Positions 47,081 to 59,900 are shown, numbered from the stretch's first letter. The stretch: DNA of 64,000 nt from Pinus tabuliformis (GCA_031772625.1 CM062813.1:697386420-697450419); one strand, 5' to 3'. The notes: generated by a model from the sequence alone, not told the origin. Made by a program: numbers and translations.

Positions 47081-47809
47081 GATTTCGTCCTAACAAGTTT
47101 CTTCATTTATGTCTCCTCTAGGCATCCTCCTGTTTTGAACGAATTCCGACCATGGAATTTCAAATAAATTGATGCCCTAACAATCACACCAAGAATGGAC
47201 CCTTGAAGCTACTTTGACTTGGGGATTTCTTGAAGGTTTTCACTTTGTTTCTCTTAATTATTGGTGATCATTGGATGAGCCTTTACCACAATATATCTCT
47301 CAACCCTTGGTTTCTTATAGTATTTCTCTCAAGGGGTTTTTCATGGAAAGTCACCCTAGCTTCTCCCAAAGCTGGCACTTTAATTGAATCTTTCCATTGA
47401 ATGAGCCATCCTTGCCTCACTTTGAACCTTAGTATAAACACATCAATCACAAGTGAGGGATTTTGGAAGTTTTGATCTTAGGCATTCATCACTTTTGAAT
47501 ATTCCTAAGCTCGAGGTCATCCTTCATAGGTCTTTCTTGGGGATCCTTTCAACTTTTCTTTAAGTGTTTGAACCATTAATTAAGTCTCTCCTTTGAATGG
47601 GCCTAGGAAATCACGTTATATCTTGCCATTGATCCTATCATTCAAGCGATTTCCTCCATATTGGGACTCCTCGCATCAGTGAAAGTTCGTAAAGAGCAGG
47701 GAGACATCGACTGAGGTGACAATGGGTCCTTGTCCCATTGTTGTCACTTGGTCTAGTAGTAGTCCCTTTGGAACCCCTCCTAGGACCCCTGCGAGATTTA
47801 GCGGTAACA
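47081..47809 (+). mobile_element. Gypsy LTR remnant, related to 35,150-36,702
   Basis: The last 155 bp (47,655-47,809) are a diverged version of the gypsy LTR end at 24,970-25,125 and 36,547-36,702: ...AAAGAGCAGGGAG, CTGAGGTGACA, TCTAGTAGTAGTCCCTTTGG, then TAACA. The part to the left is weakly similar to 35,900-36,480. Confidence 0.55.
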
Positions 47810-47814
47810 GGTAC

Positions 47815-49252
47815 TGTGTACTTTAATTTATTAAAGTCACTAGTGTTATAAAGTTACTTTATGTGAAAAGCATAGAGTGCACTTTATAATATTAAAGTGA
47901 GTTTTATATTTTAAGTCACGTTTGAGAGAAAAAATGCACAAGGTACATCACATTAAAAATGTGTCTAGTAGTTCTTTAAGTGGCGGACTACATGAGAGAG
48001 GGCGTCAAGTGAGGGACTTGATCTCATGGGCTGAGATTTAATCTCAGCTCTTGATCATTAGGTTTAGGTTTTCCCTCTCTAATGAGAAGACGAGAAAAAA
48101 GGAAAAGTGTTTTGCTTATTATTCTCTCATGAGCATTTGAGAGAAGGGAAGTAGGAGTAAGTGGAGGAGCTTGAGTCTGCAAGAGGAGGCAACAAATAGG
48201 AGCTCGAGTCTGCGAGAGGAGGCAGCAGGGAGGAGCTTGAGTTTGCAAGAGGAGGCAACAAGGGCTTTGCTCACTATCATTCTTCTGATTAGACTTGAGG
48301 CGAGGAGCAAGGAGATCAAGGAGAACAAAGAGTGTGATTGCAGAGACAAGGAGGGAGTAGTTACTGCAAAAAGTGGACAACAGATAAGCCCTAGCCTGAA
48401 TCCCGAGATTCTAGGCTACAAATCCCAAAAATTTCGGGTGGTTTCCAGGCAGTTTTGCAGTGGTTTTCAGTCAGATTTTCTGAGTGGATTTCAGGCCGAG
48501 TTTAGGCTGAGTTGGCAGGGGTTCTTCAGGCTGAGTCTAGGCCGAATCTTCTGGTGGTTTGTAGGCCAAGACCAGGCCAAAATCAGTGAAGATTCCCAGG
48601 TCGAGTTCAGTCAAATCTGAAGGTGAAGTCAACCTGAGTTGTAGGAGAAATCAGACAGAGATTCCTGGGTGAGAAGACCCAGAAAAATACAAGTCTGTCA
48701 GCGAGATTTTTGAGGCCCTAGCAGCACAGAAATAGAGGTGTTCTGTAAGAGATTGTGGCATGAATTTCCAGGAGTTTTTCTGCTACATTTGGCTCAGAAA
48801 TCAAGGCAGCAGTCAGAGAGTTCTTGCTTAGAATTTGAGGCAAAAATCAGCCTGAGTTTTGACTGTATGGTGGCTCTAAATTCTATGAAATCTGACTGTC
48901 ACATCAACTAGCTAATAAGGGAAATAAGTTTGTTTTTTCTCTCTGTGCAATAGTTTCCTTGAAAGCAATCTAATAACTACTTGAAGATTGGTTTTGCTCT
49001 TGTGGGTTTTTCCAAGGTCAGTTGACTGGAAATAACTGTGTAAATTGTGCTAATTTTCTGAGTGCTTGCTTGCCATTTATTTACTTATCAGTTGAAAAGT
49101 GAAGTGTATAGGTAGCTCTAAAGTGTTTCAATTAAATTGCTATAAACGTTTTTATATCAGCTAACTGTTATTGGGGCTGTGGGTTAAACATTCGTGCCAA
49201 GAACCTCGAAACTGTGTGGGCTACCAGAACCAACGAAAATAATTTTTCTACA
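47815..49252 (+). mobile_element. Copia 5' LTR (family D)
   Basis: Runs TGTGTACTTT...TTTTTCTACA and is followed directly by an initiator-tRNA primer site, then gag. It includes a 3-unit 33-bp repeat. The left boundary is inferred from the end of the gypsy remnant. Confidence 0.65.
48166..48264. repeat. 33-bp tandem repeat, three units
   Basis: Units at 48,166, 48,199 and 48,232 follow GGAGCTTGAGTCTGC then RAGAGGAGGCARCA. They lie inside the LTR. The period divides by three, so it produces an open frame (48,171-48,620), which I do not regard as a gene. Confidence 0.88.
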
Positions 49253-49264
49253 TGGTATCAGAGC
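49253..49264 (+). other. Copia primer-binding site
   Basis: TGGTATCAGAGC immediately after the LTR end CTACA, the exact complement-type site for initiator tRNA-Met used by most plant copia elements. Confidence 0.92.
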
Positions 49265-49462
49265 TTGGAAAGCTCTAGATCTGAGAAAGGAGCCTTCAGA
49301 TCTGAGAAACATCAACTGATATAGAAGACTAGCAAGCGCCTTCTGCTGAAACAGTGAGAAAGCCTGCCTAAAACCACCTTCATAAACCCAAAGGATTGTT
49401 GGTTGAGAGGGAGGAGTTTATAGTCTTCAGAGATCTGAGGTTTGGTGTTGGTTTGGAGGGTC

Positions 49463-50243
49463 ATGGCGACTGGTATAAGGGTGGAGGACAGATTGGCAGG
49501 GGTAGAAAACTTTGGCCCCTAGAAGGAGAGGATGATGCTTTTGTTTGAGGAGTTGGAGGTTTGGAACATTGTGGAGAATGCTGTGCAAACTCCTACAAAT
49601 CCTATTCAATTGAGTGAGTTCAACAAGAAGAATGTAAAAGCGAAAAGAATCATTCTCAATGCCATCAGAGACCACCTATTCTCTCATGTGACTGAGAAGA
49701 GGTATGCCTACGAGATGTGGGAGTCCCTAGTCACACTACACCAGAGTTCCAATGAGAATAGGAAGATGGTGTTGAGGCAGAAGCTAAGAAGCACCAAGAT
49801 GACCAAGACCGATACAATGACCTCATACTTCACCAAGATCTCTGAGGTGAGAGATGAGTTGGCTACAGTGGGAGAGGTTATCCCCGAGGACTAGTTGATC
49901 ATGATTGCACTAAATGGTTTCACCCATTAGTGGGATGGATTCATACATGGCATTGTGGCCAAAGAGCATCTTCCACACTGGAGGAGGCCGTGGGACGATT
50001 TCATCCAGGAGGAGACTAGGAGGAGTGCCAAGAGTGGTAGCTAGAGTGGTGGGGGAGATGAGGAGGAGAATGCCATCCTTGCAACTAAGGGCAAGAAGAA
50101 GTAGGGGTCCACTAGTGAAGCCAAGCAACAGAAGGAGGAAGAGAAGTTCGAGAAGGACATGAGAAAAGTGAGATGCTTTGCTTGTGGGAAGAGGGGTCAC
50201 TATGCATCAAAGTGTCCCGAGAAGAAGGGGAAGAAGAAGGAGT
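49463..50243 (+). pseudogene. Copia gag with CCHC knuckle
   Basis: Starts ATGGCGACTGG about 200 bp after the primer site, the normal spacing. It reads as a copia Gag: VEDRLAGVENFGP, then (after a TAG at 49,520) KERMMLLFEELEVWNIVENA, KAKRIILNAIRDHLFSHV, AYEMWESLVTLHQSSNENRK and SYFTKISEVRDELATVGE. More stops fall at about 49,892 and 50,102. The CCHC knuckle CFACGKRGHYASKC is at about 50,176-50,217, followed by a Lys-rich end. Gag would form particles around the RNA. Only a few nonsense codons separate it from an intact frame, so it is younger than the other copia debris. Confidence 0.88.
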
Positions 50244-50929
50244 AGGTAACATCAGTCGAGGTGGAGGAGTTCGCCTCTAGGTTTGATACAAAGTTTGCAT
50301 TGGTGATGAGCTTAGCCACTAGTCCTATATCTATGATTGTTTGGCTTATAGACAATGGAGTATCTAGCCATATGACTAGAGTGAGGGAGCAATTTATGAG
50401 TCTTACAGAGGGTTTGGACTTGGAGTTGGTGCTCGGAGATGACACCAAGGTTAGAGTGGCAAGAGCGGGGACTATCCTTGCAGAGGGAGTCATTACCACC
50501 TCTAAATGTGATGGAGGTTCTTTATGTATTGACGCTGAGGAGGAACCTGATATTGGTTTCCTGTATTGAGGATAGGGGATATGTTGTGTTGTTACGTGAT
50601 GGACAGGTCTTGATGTATAACGTGGGATCTAGCATAGCATTTGCTAGAGTGATTGGTGTATGTGAGGGGAGACTTTACAGGTTACTAGCATAGTATTTGC
50701 TAGAGTGATTGGTGTATGTGAGGGGAGACTTTACAGGTTCATGTTTGAGCGTTCCAGGACTGTGAGGAGGTCACAGGAGGGTGATCGTGTAGAGTAGCAG
50801 GCTCCTGGGAAGGGGAGTGCACTACAGGTTTCAGGGTCCACTTCTATAGGTTCACAAAGGTTAGGAGGATTACTGGTTTATGGGATTACATGTTCATAAA
50901 GTGCAGGATCTTAGAGTGTAGGAACTCTG
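50244..50929 (+). pseudogene. Copia protease remnant and internally deleted pol
   Basis: Directly follows gag. The protease active-site region is recognisable (WLIDNGVSSHMTRVREQF, about 50,340-50,400), but the usual DSGAS is DNGVS. It continues with LELVLGDDTKVRVARAGTI. A pre-integrase-like part (DGQVLMYNVGSSIAFARV) follows, and here 57 bp are duplicated in tandem (about 50,628-50,742). Then the sequence passes to text resembling a distal linker (RRSQEGD) with no integrase core, RT or RNase H. The element has lost most of pol by deletion. The stretch ends at the family-B LTR. Confidence 0.75.
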
Positions 50930-51847
50930 TGTTGAGAAGTTTAACTAGTGTCGGTCTTCATAATTAAATAATGATGTAATGTATTTATCAAAGGAAAAAG
51001 AAATTTTTATTGTAAAAGAAAATTGACTTATTAAAGCGTGGGTTTCATGCTTGGGTCATTTGTCAATAGGTCAAGCCTCCATTGAAGGCTTTTAGGATTG
51101 AGTCATAAGTATATGTCATTGTCATCATGGTCTAGACCCTTATTGGGCATTGTATATCAAAGAAACAAAATTATTTTTATGAAAATGAGTCATCTTATCC
51201 TCATCTGTCAAGGCTACCTACCATTCATGTTGGCCTCATGAACATATTGAAACAACTATAAATACCCTGCATTCAACCTACTGAAGATGTGTGTCATCAA
51301 ATCAATTCGATCTACAACCGCAAAGAAGAAAAAGTGCAGATTACTTAGAAGAAGGAGAGAAAGGCAAGCGAAGGAGATTAGAAGTCTAGAAAGGATCAAA
51401 AGTTGTCATATTCTGCCATACGTGGAAGTGGATTGAGATTTTGTTGCAGGGCCGAAAAAGAACAAACTTTATTGCAGGACCGAAGATATAGATTGCAGAG
51501 AGAGTTCATCCTTGTATTAAAGAGCTGGGCTATGTTGATGTAACTACACAAAGGTTGGCTTGATGGATGGAGGTGATTTTGTGTCATAGTCAAAAGAGGT
51601 CTTGGAGTGTTTCAATTTGATTTGGTTATATTAGTAAAGAGTTTGAATGGGTTTTTCCCTTCGTAGGGGTTTTTCCCTGGCTGAGTGCCTACATTTGGTG
51701 TTCATTTGTTTTGGTGATCTTCATGATTTGATAGATGTTTGATGATCAACAATAATAACAAGAACAAGAAGAATCTAATATGTCACAAGCAACTATCAAA
51801 GTAAAGAGAAATCAAATTAATTAATGTTAACTGAAGATTTTTCAACA
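50930..51847 (+). mobile_element. LTR, family B, followed by primer site
   Basis: 918 bp, TGTTGAGAAGTT...TTTTTCAACA, the same family as the solo LTR at 25,426. It is followed by TGGCATCAGAGCT (51,848-51,860), a one-mismatch initiator-tRNA primer site, so it is a 5' LTR. Confidence 0.8.
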
Positions 51848-52519
51848 TGGCATCAGAGCTAAGGACTAAAGATTAAGGTAGCTAGAAGGTCACAATTGAA
51901 GGAAGTAGGATACTAAAGGATCTGCTCAGACTGAATTTTCTAGAAGAAAAATTGAGCTAAAAGGATACATTTTTCTGGGCTATAAGACTTTTGTTACAAG
52001 GCCTAAAATTTGGGTTTATTCTCTGTGGTTAGACCAGAGGTCTGAGTTAGGAGAGTGAAGGGATCTGAAGCACTGTTTTTGGGAGGCGAAACGCTAGGCT
52101 ACAAGCCTAGACTAAGTCGAATTTCTAAAAGAGAAAAATGAAGCCCTGTGCTTTAAGCTTAAAGACGAAACTCACCTCAGAGGTCCAAAATCTGAGGTTC
52201 TATGCATCATTACAAAGGTATCTGAATTATATAATTTGTGGACTAATAACAATCCTTATTGCTAGCAAAGTCTTCTACTTAAAAAGGAGCCAAGGTCAAG
52301 TTACAAAAAGGCACTTTGGAAGCTACAGTCATCACTAAAAGATCCATGCATAACCAATGAAGTAAACTCTCCGCAATCTAAAATGGTTGAGAACCTATAC
52401 ACATTTATATAGGAAATTTGAAGTAACAGAGGAGCTGAGATTCCTATTTCAAAATCCTAGGCATAAGTATATGTTAAAAGACCTAACTTAAAGCCTCCAT
52501 TAAGAACCAAAGACTCAAG
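51848..52519 (+). other. Internal remnant after the family-B LTR
   Basis: Begins with the primer site. No gag or pol codons are recognisable before the next LTR-like sequence. It is probably the untranslated leader of a copia element, cut short. Confidence 0.45.
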
Positions 52520-53680
52520 TGTTAAAATTTGGGTACCAGAGGACAAGTGGTTTCCTAAGGCTTTGATCTTTGGCCTAGGGAAAAGTGTCCAAATTTATTT
52601 GTACTTTTCTCCTAAAGTGACTTTATAAGTGGTAAAGTCAATTTAATTTAAAAATGACTTTTTAAGTGGTAAAGTTACATTCTAATTTAAAAATGACTTT
52701 ATAAGTGATAAAGTTACATTCTAATTTAAAGGTGACTTTATTAAAGTCAATGAAGAATTAGAAAGTGAAAAAGTGACTATGGAAATAAAAGGCTAAGTGG
52801 GTCTTTATTTAAGTGGGTGAATTAAAAAATAGAAAGTGAGAATTAAATGCACATTTATTCTCATCTCTAGATCTAAATGAATCTCAACCATTAAATCTTA
52901 GGGTAACCCAAAAGGTCATTTAGAGAATAAAAGGAGAAGAGAAGAGGAAAAGATCAGTTCATTCTTTTATGACCATTTGAGAGAAAGAGAAAAGAGAGCA
53001 ATGAGAAAATTTCAGAGCAGTGAGGAAGTGAAGGAGAGCAACAAGAAGACATTTCAGCAAATATGGGCAGCAACATTTATTGGCACGCATCCCAAGGCAA
53101 AATTGTACAACAGGAGAAAGACACATAAATCGAGGAAGAGGGACAATAGAAAGGGCACGAATTTTGAGGCAGGTTTGGGCATGAATTCCGAGGCAGTTGT
53201 ACTGCTGAAAGCTGTACAGTATGTACAACAAGTTTTGGGCACATTTTTCAAGGTTGTCTGTACAACATTTAATGCTGTTTTATTGCTGGAAAATTTCTGT
53301 TTTGGCTGTTTGCTAATTGGCATGATTTTTGAGGCGGAGTGCAAGCACGGAAATCAAGATAAGTTGTAATTTGTGGTTGCTAGAATTTTTACTGTGTATT
53401 TCTGTTTCTCTGTAAAAGCATTTTCAGAAATAAATAAGAGCTCTCAAACTGGTTTTCCCCAAGAGTTGTAGGGGGTTTTTCCAGGTCACATTGACAAAAA
53501 ATCACTGTGTTATTTTCTGTGTGTGGCTGTCATGATTTTGTTGTGTTTTATTTCTGCAATTTCAGCAGTTGTGAAATCTCTAAATTTGTGTTTTCAAAAA
53601 ATATTATCATTTCCAGATTTTAGAATTTTTATCATGCTTGGATTTAAAACTAAATGCATGGAGTGATAAGGAAAACTGAT
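52520..53680 (+). mobile_element. LTR-like sequence, related to family D
   Basis: Starts TGTTAAAATTTGG. It has three degenerate copies of GACTTTATAAGTGGTAAAGT (52,618-52,740), the CATTTGAGAGAA block and GGGGTTTTTCCAGGTCA, in the same order as in 47,815-49,252. The right end near 53,680 (GATAACCAGAGTGG follows) is approximate. Confidence 0.5.
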
Positions 53681-54775
53681 AACCAGAGTGGGGTTTGAAA
53701 TTTCTTCATTAAGGTTTATCACCTAACAGTGGTTACCATTCTTAAAAAAAAGACATAGTCCTGTACATTGGCATGGAAAACGAGTTAGTGTGGTATATTT
53801 ACATGAGATTTGAGCTTGAAACAGTCACATAAAAGAAGGTCGAGTCACCACAATAGCCAACCTTATAGAACAAGAAAGTTGTTGTCAAGACAAGCATACA
53901 GAGTTTATTTGGGAAAGCTATATCAATAGATTGGTGAAGCACTAATCACTCAAGTCATGTAGTAGAACATTGAAGAGTAGTGGAATCATTCCTATTTGAA
54001 GTCTCTTTAAAAGATCTCTTGAAGGAAGCAGTCTAACATAGTGAAAAGAATAGGTTCAAATAGGTTTGAAGATCTCAAGTATTGTTTTTGTCTCTTATGT
54101 CTCAATCAACTAACAATGTGTTTGTAGTTTGCAAGAAAAAGGCAACAAGCCCAATGAAATATCAAAGTCTAAGGTATGTAATTTTTAGGTATGTATAACA
54201 TGTTCATTTGGATCTAATGTCTTAGGATTCTATTACTTGGGTCTCTTTGTATGTAGGAGTTGGAAACCTTAGATAGTGCATTAGTAAACTCCATTAGTTT
54301 AGTCCCTCTTAGAAACCCTATTTTATAATGTCTAGGGTTAGTAAGTACTATAGCAATCCTTGGCAAGAATGAAATTGAATAATGTTAAAATCATTTGAAA
54401 GGAGTAATGGAAAGATTAGTCTATTGCTCTTGTATATTTTGGTTGTGTTTGTCAAATAAATATTGCAGGTATATATCGAGAATGATGAATTGGTAAATCG
54501 GATTGGATCCTTGAATAAAAGTTGACCATGAAGACGTTGTCGTGATTCAAAAATAGTCCTTCAAAAAGGAAAGGTTTGTAAAAGGAGTAACTCAAGGTAT
54601 GTTTATGATCACAAGATTTGTAGTTAAACTTCTTCATTAAAAGGTACAATCATTTTGAAATTTGTCTTGTATTACTAATTTTCTTATGTTTAGGTTTTTG
54701 AATCATAAAGATTCTTGTTAGGGTGATTAATCTCTAGATTAAATCTACCCTTGTCATACTATCTCTTACCATTTG
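53681..54775. other. Unassigned sequence
   Basis: No gene recognised. Short G/A-rich stretches and possible splice-like signals are present, but nothing supports a product. Confidence 0.35.
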
Positions 54776-55445
54776 TTCATTTTGTTGAAACCCTAACCTT
54801 TAGGGTTCACTGTAAAACCCTAGCCTTTTGGTGCTTAGGGTATGTTGATAATAATGAAACCCTAGTCTACTAATGAAACCCTAGTCTACTTAGGGTTTGT
54901 TAATAAAGCCTAGAACATATAGTGATATCCTACTCTCTTGATAATTAGGATTTTAGTAATGTTAGGAAGAAACCCTAGCCTTTTAGGGTTTGTCGATGAT
55001 ATCGAGGTTATATGATGAAACCCTAAATTTTTAGTGTTTGATGAATTAGGGTTTATGACAAAACCCTTGCGATAATCAATCCTAGGAATGAAACCCTAGG
55101 TGTATGAGCTTCTGCATAATTGAAACCCTAGTCTAGTCAAATTGACGGAGTTTGATGTATCTAGGATTTAAAATAAAAACCCTAGTAAAAGATTGATATA
55201 AGGAAAAAATAACGAAACCCTAGATATGAAATGTTAGGATGCTAACTTTGTTGATATCTGTGATTGGTGAAATCTAGGGTTTGTAACAAAACCCTAGTAG
55301 AGTTTGACATGAAATTCTAAGAGCATAATATTGAAACCCCTGATGTAAAATGCTATGATTGGATTGCTATCTTGATTTAGTTACTGATATTTAAGGCTTT
55401 ATGTCTCAATGATGGAATCTAGGGTTTGTGACAAAACCCTAGCAA
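54776..55445. repeat. Degenerate AAACCCTAG/CTAGGGTTT-rich stretch
   Basis: AAACCCTAG-like words recur, on average roughly every 40 bp, in both orientations over 670 bp, spaced by A/T-rich filler with GATGA and TTGATA words. Some adjacent units are near-identical (AATGAAACCCTAGTCTACT twice at about 54,857-54,892). Not a true telomeric array, which would be tight CCCTAAA repeats. Confidence 0.65.
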
Positions 55446-56019
55446 AGTTGTTGAAGTCTAGATTATGAAAAGATGTAACTCTTGTTGATTGTAAACCTAA
55501 CTAGGTTTAGGTTTTAGATGTCTAAAGCATGATTGTTTTGATGCTTCCATTACAATGACATGCTAACCCTATTTTGATAATGTTAATTTCATGCTCCTAT
55601 ATATTTGTACTTGGTTGTGCTTGTTGAAAGAATTGCAGGTACATGATCTTCAAGATGTTGAATATGTTCATGACTTGATTAGCATGATGGAAAGAGGGAG
55701 CTATAAGAATAATGATGACATTAAAGATGATGTTCTTGATGGAATGAAGTTTGAAGTTATTCAGATGATATGGTACAAATTAAAGAGCCTATGTGGCTGG
55801 AAGAAAGAGGTTTTTGATATAAAGAAGAAGCTTGGATATAACGAAAGGGTATATCTCCCTAGTTAAGAGGGAGGGCATATTGTGACAAATATAAAACCTT
55901 GAAGAGAGAATGAGATCAGAGAATAACTAAAGCAATACAGATGTTTGTTCATGAGTTGTTGCGCTGAGAGGTGCTCTGCAACCTTGTATAGGGTAGATGT
56001 ATAGGTGTAATGTAAGTAT
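55446..56019 (+). other. Short open frame and purine tract, unassigned
   Basis: An open frame (55,591-55,866) is Asp/Lys-rich: LQVHDLQDVEYVHDLISMME onward to GYNERVYLPS. It ends at AGTTAAGAGGGAGGGCAT, which looks like the purine tract before a 3' LTR, so this may be the tail of an LTR element. No known domain was seen. Confidence 0.35.
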
Positions 56020-56225
56020 GTAAACAATTTTAAATGTCGGCTCAATTAAAAAGTTAAAAGAATAGTAAAAAGTTAAAAGTAATATAGAGCCCGATATCGG
56101 GGATGAGTGTAAACATTTAAATGTTGGCTCAATTAATAATAAATATTAAAAAGTTAAAAGTAACATAAATTAGTGATGAGTCTAAACATTTAAATATTGG
56201 CTCAATTAATTAATAAAAAGTTAAA
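56020..56225. repeat. Three tandem repeats at the LINE 3' side
   Basis: Three units of roughly 75-95 bp contain TAAACATTTAAATRTTGGCTCAATTAAT-like text (about 56,022, 56,113 and 56,188) with AAAAGTTAAAAGTAA. They lie just downstream of the LINE coding end on the minus strand and may be its 3' untranslated region. Confidence 0.6.
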
Positions 56226-56459
56226 CGCAATAAAAATAATGAAACTAGAAGGCAGAGAATGGGAGATGGTCCCAAGGAAGACACTACATGACATGTGGAA
56301 TGGTGGCAATCCGAAGGCAACCTCCTCATGCAAATCGAACTCCCCAAGTGGCTCCACACATTCCAAGAAGCTTCCACGCAATCCAAGAAGAGGGAGATCG
56401 AAGTAGGAGAAGAAAGAAAGAAAGAAATTATTTTAATGTCCACGAGGCTAAAGATAGCC

Positions 56460-56970
56460 TATGGGATAGATTGCTTCTTCATCTGCTTAATGTATTCGAC
56501 CCTTTTTCTATGAAGCTTCAAAATAAATGCTCCCAGCTTCTCGACAAACCCCTCGCTAAATAGATTATCCCAAGAGCTAGCTGCTAGCATATCTGCATAA
56601 CTTTGCTTGTCGTCTTTGAAGGCCTCACATTCTAAAATGAAATGTATTTCTGTTTCCACTTTTCTAAAAGAACACAAAATGCATACTCTTTCCTCCCACA
56701 CTTCCTCTGGCCTTTTTTAGCGCCCTGTTCACAATGGAGTTGATGAGAATTAGTCCTTAACTGAGCAATAAGAATTTTGGCTCTCCAAGAGATATTGGGC
56801 TCTATGTATGCTTTTGGTTGATGACTATGAGTGGGATTAAACACTTCAATATAGTACTTTTTCTTTCTTCCTATCTCCTTATCCCGAGTACGCTTGTGGA
56901 ACTTTTCCATAACAAAAGCTTTTATCTCTTTACTGTTTATGGGACATGTGTTCAAGCAAATACCCCATTT
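56460..56970 (-). pseudogene. LINE ORF2 C-terminal part
   Basis: The continuation of ORF2 beyond the hAT insertion. From 56,970 it reads MKWGICLNTCPINSKEIKAF, then ISWRAKILIAQLRTNSHQLH, and after a frameshift a zinc-ribbon-like CILCSFRKVETEIHFILEC (about 56,690-56,630). LRTNSH...C-x2-C...H-x4-C is the usual C-terminal cysteine motif of many plant and animal LINEs, thought to bind RNA. Joining across the hAT does not keep the frame, so a frameshift exists near the junction. Coding similarity fades near 56,460. Confidence 0.82.
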
Positions 56971-59900
56971 CATAGTTGTGGGGGAGCGCCCCCCCCCTCG
57001 AACCCGCTCCCAAATCGCGCTCCGGGCCGGAGCGCGCTCCCTAAAAAAAATTTATGCTCCCTGCCCTGTTCGGGAGCGATCGCTCCGTCGCTCCTGGAGC
57101 GATTTTTAACGCCTGGGAGTGATCGGGGAGCGATCGCTCCCGGGCGTAAAAAATCGCTCCGGGAGCATTTCGACGGGTGCCGGGAGCGATCCGGCAGAAA
57201 AAATTTCCGCGGACGCCAAAAAAATCAAATTTTAAAATATTTTTTTGGTTTTAAAAGCCCAATGGGCCTAAAAAAATTTCATTGTGACTTCATTGAGCAA
57301 GAGTTTGGAGCAAGAGCAAGAGCAAAGGAGTGAGGAGCAAGTGCCGAGGAGCGAGGAGCAAGCCTGCAGAGGTAAGTAACTTAGTAATTTAGTTAGTTTA
57401 GTTAGTTAGGTAGTGATTTAGTTAATTTAATTTAGTTTATTGAGTTTAAAAATCATAAATTTAAATTAAATTAATAAATTAAATTAATTAATCCCAATAA
57501 ATTAAATTAATTTGCAGATTCAAGAATCAAAACCCTACAAACATCAAACACCATGGACTTGGCTATATTTCTTGGCATTTTCCTCTTCCTGGTCCCTTTT
57601 ATGGTTATTATGGTGCTGGAGAGTAGGAAACGGAGGGGCCAAACTGAAGAGGGGGATGAAGAAGCTGGAGAAAGTCAAATTGGTGAATACCCCGGTGAGG
57701 AGGAGCTGGAGGAGGGTGAACATGACCCTCAAAAAACTAAACAAGACCAAACTCCATTGTGGAAATATGTTAACAGGGCTGAAACAGGGAGAGGGGGTGG
57801 AACCCCTAAATTTCATTGCCCCCATTGCAACACTGATTACACAGGTTCATACACCCATGCTAGAAGACACCTCTGCGGGAAAAGGCCATGGGATGGAGAC
57901 AAACAAATAGGAATCAAAACTTGTAGAGCGGTGTTAGCGGCGGATAGAGCCAAATACATAAGGGAAGAGGAGGAAGCCCAACACAGATCAAAAAAATCAA
58001 GGGGTTTCTTTGAACCAAGCTCACAATCACAAAGAACTCCTTCAGCATCCTCCCAAGGCAGTGGATATGGAGGCACAGGGTCATCATCTTTAAGGCATAG
58101 AACCATATCAGATTTCCTTGATGAGGGGTGTAGGAATGATGTGGATTCAAAGGTTTATAGGTTTCTCTATGCATGTGGGATACCATTCAATGTTCTTCGC
58201 TCACCTTATTGGCACGAAATGGTTTCTACCATAAATGATGCCCCTAAAGGATACAAGAGCCCTGGGTATGACAAGGCAAGAACCGTTGGCCTTGATCATG
58301 AAAAAGCAAAAATATCACATTCTTTGAATAGAATGACAAGTTCTTGGACTGACCATGGGGTGTCCATTGTATCTGATGGATGGACAAATGTAAAAGGCAA
58401 GCCATTGATAAGTGTTTTTGCTGTGTTTGTTAGTGGTCCCATCTTTCTAGCTGCACATGATTACTTAGACAAATTCAAGACCGCCATCAACATTGCAAAA
58501 GCATTACTTGAAACAATTGAGCGTATTGGCCCATACAATGTCATCCAAGTCATCACTAATAATGCTCCTAATTGTAAGGCAGTGGGAGCAATTATTGAGG
58601 ATAAATACCCGAACATAATTTGGTCTGGATGTTTGTTTCACACATTGAACCTTCTGTTGCATGATATTGTCAAGAACAAAAATGAACAATACCAACGGAT
58701 TGGTGATTTGTACAAGAAAGGCAAACAAATGATAAAATTTATTACAAATCATAGCAATACCCATGGCCTTTTCCGCAGTCACTCGAGATTGGAGTTGTTG
58801 AAGATTGCGAAGACCAGATTTGGTAGCTATTACCTCACCTTCAGGTGCCTTTTGAAGGTAAGAGAGGCATTAGCTAGCATGGTATCAAGTCCACATTGGC
58901 AGGTATTAAAGGAAAGGGCTACAAATGTAGCTGACATGGCAGGTTTTGAAATGGTGGAGGAGGCTGCTCTTGATGGGCAGTTTTGGACAACTGTGAGGCA
59001 GGTATTGGATTTCACCAAGCCAATTTATCACATGATTCGGTTTGCAGATACAGACAAACCAGTGATTGGCGATGTGTATGAGCAAATGGATACCATGTTG
59101 GGGGAAATAAAAGACATTGTTCATAATAGAGATCCCAACTTGTACAAACTGATTCATGATTGTGTGTGTGAACGGTGGAATAGGCTTAATCTTCCACTAC
59201 ATTGCTTGGCATATATCCTTACGCCAAAATACTACTCTACATCTTGGTTGGGCCAACCTGCAACAGGGGGTGGGGTTAGGACCAAACCCCATTTAGATCC
59301 AGAGGTAACTAAAGGATATTTGGAAGCATTAGAAAAGTTGGTACCTGACAGGGAGGAATGTGCAGTTGTGTGCCTTGAAATAGGCAGATACTTCAGTGGC
59401 ACTGGTTTGTATGGTAACTTCCATGCAATGGACGACAGAGATAGATTTGATACTCTCACATGGTGGGAAACATATGGCGGGCATGGACTTTTGCCAAAAT
59501 TGGCAAAAAAAGTTCTTTCACAGGTTGTAAATACTTCTTCTGCAGAGAGGTGTTGGAGCACCTACAGCTACATACATAATGTGAAAAGAAACAGACTCAA
59601 TTAAAACTGAGCAGAAAACCTGGTTTATGTGCACTACAACTTGAGGTTGTTGAGTCATTACTGTGATTGGGCTTATGAGGATCCCACATATAAAATTTGG
59701 GACAATCACCCAGAGGATGACAATTTGGAGGATGGCATTGTACATATTGAAGAACTGGAAGAGGAACTTGTAAGGGATGAAGATGAAGCAGCTGCAGCAG
59801 CCATGCCACCTCCACCTCCACCTCCACCATCCAGTAGCAGTGCTCGAGGTCTGAGTCTTGTTCCTTTGCTGTCACCACCTCCATCTACACCCTCATGTGG

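Noticed and set aside
48166..48264. CRISPR array
   Set aside because: Direct repeats without spacers, in a plant LTR; nothing resembling cas genes.
48171..48620. 149-codon plus frame with an EEAT repeat
   Set aside because: Produced by a 33-bp tandem repeat within an LTR; no domain.
54776..55445. Interstitial telomere array
   Set aside because: The words are AAACCCTAG-like and spaced, not contiguous CCCTAAA repeats, so it is reported only as a degenerate repeat.
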